Source: Desulfobulbaceae bacterium UBA2262 (GTDB lineage: Bacteria; Desulfobacterota; Desulfobulbia; Desulfobulbales; Desulfurivibrionaceae). From it: a stretch of DNA of 5,877 nt. The notes beneath the pieces were generated by a model. That model saw only the letters and a list, made by a program, of their open reading frames with translations, did not search any database and had not been told where the DNA came from. The DNA lies in NCBI GenBank assembly GCA_002347185.1, contig DDXK01000074.1, positions 1 through 5,877 of the forward strand, read 5' to 3'. The position numbers and the translations under genes are program-made. Every line of letters begins with the position of its first letter. Within the stretch, counting starts at the first letter, position 1. Shown here piece after piece: positions 1-4,218 of this stretch.

Positions 1-477
1 GGCACCGGCAACATGAAGTTCGCCTTGAACGGAGCCCTGACCATCGGCACCCTGGATGGGGCCAATATCGAGATCCTGGAAGAAGTGGGGGCGGAAAATA
101 TCTTCATTTTCGGGATGACCGCGGAAGAGGTCGAGGAGGCGCGTCGCGGCCGGGTCCGGACCGGGGCCGATGTCCATCGCGACAACCCGGAGGTGGGGCG
201 GACGGTGGATTCCATCAGGAACGGCCATTTCAGCAAGGGCGACACCGCCATTTTTTCCCCCCTGGTCGAGGCCCTGCTCTCCCCGGAAGACCCCTATCTC
301 CAGCTGCTCGACCTGGAGGAGTACCTGCGCTGTCAGCAGAAGGTGAGCGAGCTCTATCGTGACCAGGAGCGCTGGACGAAGATGAGCATTCTCAACGTGG
401 CCAGGATGGGCAAGTTTTCGAGCGACCGCACGATCAAGGAATATGCCCGGGACATCTGGGGCATAAAGGTCGATTGA
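1..477 (+). CDS. glgP: Glycogen/alpha-glucan phosphorylase, C-terminal fragment (5' end outside window)
   Basis: This is a PLP-dependent, GT35-family glucan phosphorylase, which releases glucose-1-phosphate from glycogen or maltodextrin by phosphorolysis in the cytoplasm. The reading frame is open from base 1 to the TGA at 475-477 and gives 158 visible residues. It starts inside the family signature: GTGNMKFALNGALTIGT at residues 1-17, where Lys6 (codon 16-18) is the expected PLP Schiff-base lysine. It continues through LDGANIEI and the NIFIFGM segment. The end (MSILNVARMGKFSSDRTIKEY, residues about 124-144) is the usual C-terminal block of bacterial GlgP. Full-length family members are roughly 800-850 residues, so about four fifths of the gene lies to the left. 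The ATG at 13 is internal and not a start. Whether the substrate is glycogen or maltodextrin (GlgP versus MalP) cannot be decided from this end. The coding end looks intact. Confidence 0.95.
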   Translation, partial: GTGNMKFALNGALTIGTLDGANIEILEEVGAENIFIFGMTAEEVEEARRGRVRTGADVHRDNPEVGRTVDSIRNGHFSKGDTAIFSPLVEALLSPEDPYLQLLDLEEYLRCQQKVSELYRDQERWTKMSILNVARMGKFSSDRTIKEYARDIWGIKVD

Positions 478-509
478 GGTTTTCGGATCGGCTGGGGTTT
501 TTCTTTTTT
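468..509 (+). terminator. Weak terminator-like element after glgP
   Basis: A short imperfect stem (469-474 with 487-492, six pairs including one G-T, loop of 12) overlaps the glgP stop codon. It is followed by two T-rich runs at 498-502 and 504-509. The stem is weak and separated from the T runs by a few bases, so this could be chance; the T-rich tract is the stronger part of the signal. Confidence 0.25.
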
Positions 510-528
510 CTCCTCCCGCCATTTCGTG

Positions 529-534
529 TAGAAT
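529..534 (+). promoter_or_regulatory. Possible -10 box upstream of the flavoprotein gene
   Basis: TAGAAT matches the sigma70 -10 consensus at five of six positions and lies 70 bases before the ATG at 604. The matching -35 position falls in the T/C-rich tract around 505-511 and agrees poorly with TTGACA. It is offered as a candidate because glgP and the next gene are separated by 126 bp and are functionally unrelated. Confidence 0.2.
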
Positions 535-590
535 GCCAGCATTTTGCCGACCGCGTCGCGCGCCGGCAGCTTTCCGAGACAAACCAATGA

Positions 591-596
591 GGGAGG
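591..596 (+). promoter_or_regulatory. Ribosome binding site of the flavoprotein gene
   Basis: GGGAGG sits seven bases before the ATG at 604. It decides the start in favour of 604 over the in-frame upstream TTG at 544, which has no such site and would add 20 residues ahead of the flavin-binding strand. Confidence 0.8.
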
Positions 597-603
597 TCGT
601 GCC

Positions 604-1182
604 ATGAAGGTTGTTGCCTTTAACGGAAGCGCCCGCAAGGGCGGCAATACCGCAAAACTGCTCAGCACCGCGCTGGAGGAGCTTTCCGCCCAGGGGGTGG
701 AGACGGAGCTGGTGGAGCTGGCGGGCCAGGCTCCCGCCGGCTGCATTGCCTGCTATAAGTGTTTCAAGGAGAAGAACAGCCGCTGCGCCGTGGAAAAGGA
801 CAGTATCAATGACTGGCTGCAGAAGATGATCGAGGCGGACGGCATTCTTCTCGGCTCTCCCACCTACTTTGCCGATGTCTCCGCGGGAATGAAGGCCCTG
901 ATCGAGCGTTGCGGCATGGTCTCCCGCGCCAACGGCGACCTGTTCAAGCGCAAGCTGGGCGCGGGCGTGGTGGCCGCGCGCCGAGCCGGCGCCTATCAGG
1001 TTTTCAATTCCCTGAACGCTTTCTTTCTGATCGGCCAGATGATTGTGGTCGGGTCCTCTTACTGGAATATCGGCATGGGCCGCGAGCCGGGCGAGGTGGC
1101 CGGCGACGAGGAAGGCATGAAAACCATGCGCGATCTTGGTCGGAACATGGCCTGGCTGTTGCACAGAATCAAGGGGGAGTGA
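604..1182 (+). CDS. Flavodoxin-fold NAD(P)H-dependent FMN reductase / iron-sulfur flavoprotein-like
   Basis: A complete 192-residue cytoplasmic protein of the NADPH-dependent FMN reductase superfamily. The N-terminal strand and phosphate-binding loop (VVAFNGSARKGGNT, residues 3-16) bind FMN phosphate. LLGSPTYFADVSAGMKALIER (about 82-102) is the second flavin-contacting block typical of the family. Between them lie four cysteines, C47, C50, C53 and C61, spaced CX2CX2CX7C. That arrangement is known from archaeal and anaerobe iron-sulfur flavoproteins (Isf), where it holds a [4Fe-4S] cluster; cluster binding here is inferred. Such proteins pass electrons in anaerobic metabolism or reduce quinones, oxygen species or aromatic compounds, and the physiological substrate cannot be told from sequence. 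The ATG at 604 has a good ribosome site. The gene is convergent with recO (12 bp between stops) and shares no obvious function with glgP upstream. Confidence 0.85.
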   Translation: MKVVAFNGSARKGGNTAKLLSTALEELSAQGVETELVELAGQAPAGCIACYKCFKEKNSRCAVEKDSINDWLQKMIEADGILLGSPTYFADVSAGMKALIERCGMVSRANGDLFKRKLGAGVVAARRAGAYQVFNSLNAFFLIGQMIVVGSSYWNIGMGREPGEVAGDEEGMKTMRDLGRNMAWLLHRIKGE

Positions 1183-1194
1183 GGGGGCGGCGTT

Positions 1195-1965
1195 TCAGCA
1201 GAGGAAGTTCCATGACTGCAGTTCACGCTGGAGGAGATGGCTGTCGTAGCGCCTGAGCAGGGCGAGGGTCTCCAGCAGAGCTCCCTTGGAGAAGCGCAGC
1301 CGCTCCAGCTTGTCCTGGGCAAGATCCTGGGCCTTGCGCAGAAGCTGGACGGTTTGCATGGAAATGGGCAGGGAGTTTGCGGAAAAGGCAGGCTCGCAGC
1401 TGTTGCAGACCAGGCCGTTGCGCAGCGGGCTGAAGCGGTAGGGTGCCTTTTGCGCGGAAAGCATTCCGCAGTCGAGGCAACCATCGAAAGAGGGGCGGTA
1501 GCCCAGGATTTCCAGCAGCTTGATGTGGAAAAAGGCAATAGTGCGCCGGCCCTCGCCGCCCGAGGCCAGGCCGGAGAGCGCCCAGGTCAGCAGGTCGAAG
1601 AGCTCCGCATCGCTGTCGTGTTCGCGGGTCCAGTGGAGGACGAGTTCACAGAGCAGGGTGGCGGCGAGATACTGGGGATATTCCTGACGGAGGGCGGGAT
1701 AGGGGGCCAGCAGCTCGGCCTCGTCCAGCCGCATCAGCGAGCTGCTCCGACTGGTGGCGAGCTGGACGTTCAGCAGGGAAAAGGGTTCGAGCTTGTTGAC
1801 GAAGCGTTTTTTGCTGCGCTTGGCGCCCTTGGCGATGCTGGCGAGCTTGCCGAGGCCTCTGGTGTAGAGGGTGACAATCTTGTCTGATTCGCCATGGTCC
1901 CTGACCTGCAGCACCACGGCCAGATTCTGGCCCGGCGGCAGGGGCTGATGGAAAAGGCCGTGCAC
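1195..1965 (-). CDS. recO: DNA repair protein RecO
   Basis: A complete 256-residue RecO, the RecFOR-pathway mediator that binds SSB-coated single-stranded DNA, anneals strands and with RecR helps load RecA at gaps. The N-terminal OB-fold carries the family block VLQVRDHGESDKIVTLYT (residues 18-35) and GLGKLASIAKGAKRSKKRF (37-55), a basic DNA-contacting stretch. The helical C-terminal domain contains the hallmark LLEILGYRPSFDGC (150-163) and a four-cysteine zinc site, C163/C166 and C187/C190. Length is normal for the family. The start is GTG (1963-1965), two bases after the rodZ stop; no good Shine-Dalgarno is visible, so translation is probably coupled to rodZ. No better start exists in frame: the next GTGs (residues 17-18) lie inside the first OB strand. 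It is the last gene of the - strand cluster and has no terminator-like hairpin beyond it. Confidence 0.95.
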   Translation of the reverse strand: MHGLFHQPLPPGQNLAVVLQVRDHGESDKIVTLYTRGLGKLASIAKGAKRSKKRFVNKLEPFSLLNVQLATSRSSSLMRLDEAELLAPYPALRQEYPQYLAATLLCELVLHWTREHDSDAELFDLLTWALSGLASGGEGRRTIAFFHIKLLEILGYRPSFDGCLDCGMLSAQKAPYRFSPLRNGLVCNSCEPAFSANSLPISMQTVQLLRKAQDLAQDKLERLRFSKGALLETLALLRRYDSHLLQRELQSWNFLC

Positions 1966-1967
1966 GT

Positions 1968-3113
1968 TCAGGGGAGCGAAAGCCGTGCGGTCTGGCCAGG
2001 TTTGCCCATGGGCGGCAGGGCTTTCTTGTTCAGGGTCAGGGCGATGCCCCCGGCGTTCCCCACGAAAAGGTCGATTTTTTGCTTGGCCTGCCAGACCGGA
2101 TGATCGCCGGGGTGGTAGGTGTAGGAGCGCGCCTTTTCATCGTCGATCCGGATCTTGATCCAGGTGGTCAGGGTAAAATCGGCCTCCAGGACATAGGCGG
2201 CGTCCCTGGCCGGCTCGACCGCCTGCGTCGTCGCCTTCACCGGCGTCTCGCTTGCATTCGCCGCAGCAACCGGAGCCTTTTCCGGATCCGCCTCCGCCTG
2301 CTGCAGCCGTTTCTTCTCGGCCAGCGGAGCAATCACCTTTGTTCCCGGTGGCGTTAGGCTGTCGTCCGACTCCTGCGCCGCAAGCTCCTCTTCCGTCGGT
2401 GCCGAGCCTGCCGCCTCCCCGGCCGGGGGGGCAGTGGGGGGCGGTTCCGCCGTTCCCTCCTCAACCTGGGGCGGCACAGTTCCTGCGGGCAGGCCTTCTT
2501 CCGGGAGAGGAGTTTCCGTCGCCGCAGGCGGCTCGCCCGTTTCGGAGGGAGGAGGTGTTGGAACCTGCTCCGCGGCAGGGGGGGAAGGCAGGGGGGGCTC
2601 GCTGGCTGAAGGCTGCTGATCCGTTTGGCTGCCCAAGGGCTGGGATTGCTCGGTGGGCGTCTGGTTTGTGGTGAAGACCCAGTAGCCCGCCAGTAAAAGG
2701 CAGGCGGCGACCAGGAGATAGGCAAGGATTTTGCCGAAGGAAAAAGAGGGCTGTTCGGCCAGGCTCTCCGAGGACAGGACCTCCTGAACATTGATTTTTT
2801 CTTCGGCCACCGGCTCCCCGGAGAGTTGGCGAAGATGGCGGGCCAGTGCCTCATTGGCATCGAGTCCGAGATGCTGGGCGTAAATCTTGATGAAGCCCCT
2901 GGTGAAAACCTCGGCCGGCAAGGCCTTTTTGTTGTTCTCCTCGATGGCCTGCAGGGTGGAAGCGTGAATTCTGGTATCCTTGGCAACCTGCTCAAGGGTT
3001 TTGCCCAGGCGGAGGCGATGCCTTTTCAGATAGCCCCCCAGGGTTTCTCCGGACGGGGGGAGGTTTTCCTCCTGGTCAGGGCTGTTTTCCGTCTGTGTGG
3101 CATGCTGGGTCAT
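1968..3113 (-). CDS. rodZ: RodZ-like protein: N-terminal HTH, one transmembrane helix, Pro-rich linker, DUF4115
   Basis: A complete 381-residue bitopic inner-membrane protein with RodZ architecture. Residues about 23-95 form a cytoplasmic Xre/HTH_25-type helix-turn-helix (LGGYLKRHRLRLGKTLEQVA; then FTRGFIKIYAQHLGLD). In RodZ this domain contacts MreB to organise the elongation machinery. Residues about 129-147 (ILAYLLVAACLLLAGYWVF) are the single membrane span. A long low-complexity Pro/Glu/Ala/Thr linker follows (about 150-300). The C-terminal about 76 residues (YVLEADFTLTTWIKIRIDD onward) are the periplasmic beta-rich DUF4115 domain. The ATG at 3111-3113 has GAGGG nine bases upstream. It lies 43 bp after the surA-like gene and 2 bp before recO. 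The HTH could in principle bind DNA, but membrane anchoring plus DUF4115 makes a morphogenesis role more likely. In this lineage the role in cell shape is inferred from architecture only. Confidence 0.85.
   Translation of the reverse strand: MTQHATQTENSPDQEENLPPSGETLGGYLKRHRLRLGKTLEQVAKDTRIHASTLQAIEENNKKALPAEVFTRGFIKIYAQHLGLDANEALARHLRQLSGEPVAEEKINVQEVLSSESLAEQPSFSFGKILAYLLVAACLLLAGYWVFTTNQTPTEQSQPLGSQTDQQPSASEPPLPSPPAAEQVPTPPPSETGEPPAATETPLPEEGLPAGTVPPQVEEGTAEPPPTAPPAGEAAGSAPTEEELAAQESDDSLTPPGTKVIAPLAEKKRLQQAEADPEKAPVAAANASETPVKATTQAVEPARDAAYVLEADFTLTTWIKIRIDDEKARSYTYHPGDHPVWQAKQKIDLFVGNAGGIALTLNKKALPPMGKPGQTARLSLP
2578..2597 (+). other. G-quadruplex-type motif inside rodZ (template strand)
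   Basis: Two runs of seven G (2578-2584 and 2591-2597) are separated by AAGGCA. Read as four GGG tracts with loops of 1, 6 and 1 it satisfies the common G3+N1-7 quadruplex pattern. It lies on the strand copied by RNA polymerase for rodZ, and the mRNA is the C-rich complement encoding proline-rich linker. A second G-rich patch at 2425-2441 (runs of 7 and 6) does not quite meet the pattern. Confidence 0.45.
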
Positions 3114-3122
3114 ATCGCCGTT

Positions 3123-3127
3123 CCCTC
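3123..3127 (-). promoter_or_regulatory. Ribosome binding site of rodZ
   Basis: On the - strand GAGGG lies nine bases before the ATG at 3113. It supports that start for the RodZ-like protein, which places about 20 residues ahead of the HTH. Confidence 0.65.
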
Positions 3128-3139
3128 TCGCTAGATGGT

Positions 3140-3156
3140 TTGCCGATCCGAGGCAA
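3140..3156 (-). other. Small hairpin between surA and rodZ
   Basis: TTGCC and GGCAA form a five-pair stem around a seven-base loop, directly after the surA stop codon. No T run follows, so it is not an intrinsic terminator. It could stabilise a surA mRNA end, or act with the A-rich heptamer just upstream (3166-3172). Confidence 0.35.
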
Positions 3157-4146
3157 TCAGAGCATTTTTTTTATGTATGCTTCGTCCCGGAGTTCCTTCA
3201 CCCATTTTTTGAACTGGTTGTTGAGGTCTTCCTCGTAGAGGCGTTTGCGGATTTCCTCCTTCACCGATTCGTAGGAGCCCTGCAGGCTCGCATCCCCACG
3301 ATCGGAAAGCAGCTTGAAAAACTGGTAGCCGGCGGGCGTTTCTTCTATGGGGCTGATCTGGCCAGGCTGCAGGGCGAGGATGCTCCGCTGCATGGCGGCG
3401 TTCATCTCGTCCCTGGCGAAGACGCCGATATCGCCTCCATCAACGGCGGAAGGCAGATCAGAATGCTGGCGGGCCAGGGTACGAAAATCCTGCCCGGCAA
3501 TGGCCTGCTCCCGCACCGTCTCGGCGCGCTGCCTGGCTCCGGCCTTTGCCTCCGGGCTGTCGTCCTGCCAGGAAAAGCCCATCTGCAGAATGTGGTAGGA
3601 TTCTTCCCTGGTTTTTTCCGCGTATTGCCTTTCGTAGTATTCCTTCATCCGCTCCTCGCTCACCACGACCCTGGAGCGAATTTCGTATTCCACCAGCCGT
3701 TCCTGCAGCATCTGGCTTCTGATGTGTTCCCGGTATTGCTTTTCCGTGGTCTCCATCAGCGCGAGCTGCGCAAGGAATTTTTCACGGGGGACGTTGTTTC
3801 TGGTGATAATCCGTTCCACCGCCGCGTCCACCTCCCCGTCGCTCACCGAGAGGCCGATCTTTCTGGCGCGCTGCTCGACGATGAGCTTGTCGATGAGGTT
3901 GCCAAGCATCTCTTCCCTGGCCTGGAGCAGTGCCCTCTCCACCTGCTCGGGCGGAGCCTGCCGGGTAATCTGCCGGAAGAGGGCCGCGCCTTCCCGGTTC
4001 AGGTCGGAAAAGGTTATGACGTCATCGTTGACTATGGCCACGATGCGGTCGACGAGTTCCGCTTCGGCAAAGGAAGGGGTGAGCAGGGTGAAGAAAAAGC
4101 AGGGAATCAGAATGAGGCAGGAAAGGAGCTTGATGATCTTGTTCAT
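3157..4146 (-). CDS. surA: SurA-like periplasmic peptidyl-prolyl isomerase/chaperone (one parvulin domain)
   Basis: A complete 329-residue secreted chaperone/PPIase of the SurA/PpiC group, which in Gram-negative bacteria escorts unfolded outer-membrane proteins through the periplasm. Residues 1-27 are a Sec signal peptide: basic MNKIIK, a hydrophobic core, and a likely cut after SFA. The SurA N-terminal chaperone domain begins with ELVDRIVAIVNDDVITFSDL (30-49) and runs through LIDKLIVEQRARKIGLSVSD (83-102). One rotamase domain spans about 182-280, with LARQHSDLPSAVDGGDIGVF (223-242) and the GYQFFKLL end strand. E. coli SurA is about 428 residues with two parvulin domains, so this is the shorter single-parvulin form common outside Gammaproteobacteria. 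The ATG at 4146 has AGAGGA only two bases away, unusually close. Cys16 is not in a lipobox. It lies 68 bp after mfd. Confidence 0.88.
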   Translation of the reverse strand: MNKIIKLLSCLILIPCFFFTLLTPSFAEAELVDRIVAIVNDDVITFSDLNREGAALFRQITRQAPPEQVERALLQAREEMLGNLIDKLIVEQRARKIGLSVSDGEVDAAVERIITRNNVPREKFLAQLALMETTEKQYREHIRSQMLQERLVEYEIRSRVVVSEERMKEYYERQYAEKTREESYHILQMGFSWQDDSPEAKAGARQRAETVREQAIAGQDFRTLARQHSDLPSAVDGGDIGVFARDEMNAAMQRSILALQPGQISPIEETPAGYQFFKLLSDRGDASLQGSYESVKEEIRKRLYEEDLNNQFKKWVKELRDEAYIKKML

Positions 4147-4195
4147 AATCCTCTGATATTATTCATTTTTTCGTTTCGCATGCAGTGTGGTTCAT
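4143..4195 (-). other. Two chained mini-ORFs leading into surA
   Basis: On the - strand an ATG at 4195-4193 opens a 10-codon frame (MNHTACETKK) ending at TGA 4165-4163. That stop overlaps the ATG at 4166-4164 of a 7-codon frame (MNNIRGL), whose TGA (4145-4143) overlaps the surA ATG. Both junctions are ATGA overlaps. Neither mini-ORF has a strong Shine-Dalgarno. This is seen in the sequence; translation is conjecture. Confidence 0.2.
4149..4154 (-). promoter_or_regulatory. Ribosome binding site of surA, short spacing
   Basis: AGAGGA on the - strand ends two bases before the surA ATG at 4146. The match to anti-Shine-Dalgarno is good but the spacing is shorter than the usual 5-9 bases. The start is still favoured because it gives a complete signal peptide. 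Confidence 0.55.
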
Positions 4196-4207
4196 ATTTT
4201 TACCACA
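4186..4207. repeat. Inverted repeat TGTGGT-N10-ACCACA upstream of surA
   Basis: A perfect six-base inverted repeat with a 10-base A/T-rich centre lies in the mfd/surA spacer and covers the candidate -10 box at 4191-4196. No T run follows on either strand in a terminator position, so an operator-like site is more plausible than a terminator. No regulator can be named. Confidence 0.35.
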
Positions 4208-4218
4208 GTCCCGGTCAA
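4191..4218 (-). promoter_or_regulatory. Candidate sigma70-type promoter for surA-rodZ-recO
   Basis: On the - strand TTGACC (4218-4213, five of six matches to the -35 consensus) is followed after 16 bases by TATGAA (4196-4191, four of six to the -10). The -35 box overlaps the mfd stop codon. The surrounding spacer is clearly A/T-richer than the flanking genes. The promoter would let surA, rodZ and recO be transcribed apart from mfd; read-through from mfd remains possible. Confidence 0.4.

Noticed and set aside
544..603. Upstream TTG start for the flavoprotein gene
   Set aside because: The GGGAGG site correctly spaced to the ATG at 604, and the family's usual N-terminus right before the first strand, favour 604.
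354..746. 130-codon - strand frame across the glgP end and the flavoprotein start
   Set aside because: It is antisense to two conserved genes, and no domain or ribosome site was seen.
1237..1887. 216-codon + strand frame opposite recO
   Set aside because: Shadow of recO, whose OB-fold and zinc cysteines are convincing. The shadow has no family resemblance.
2354..2995. 213-codon - strand frame overlapping rodZ in another phase
   Set aside because: Its Arg/Pro/Ser-rich translation is typical of an out-of-frame reading of GC-rich DNA. The rodZ frame contains the HTH, membrane helix and DUF4115.
4095..4110. Lipoprotein signal in the SurA-like protein (Cys16)
   Set aside because: The residues before the cysteine (LIP) do not match a lipobox, and a normal signal peptidase I site (SFA) follows at residue 27.
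4186..4207. Reading the inverted repeat as the mfd terminator
   Set aside because: On the - strand the second arm is followed by CTGCATGC and then an A-rich stretch, not T residues, so it lacks the intrinsic terminator layout.
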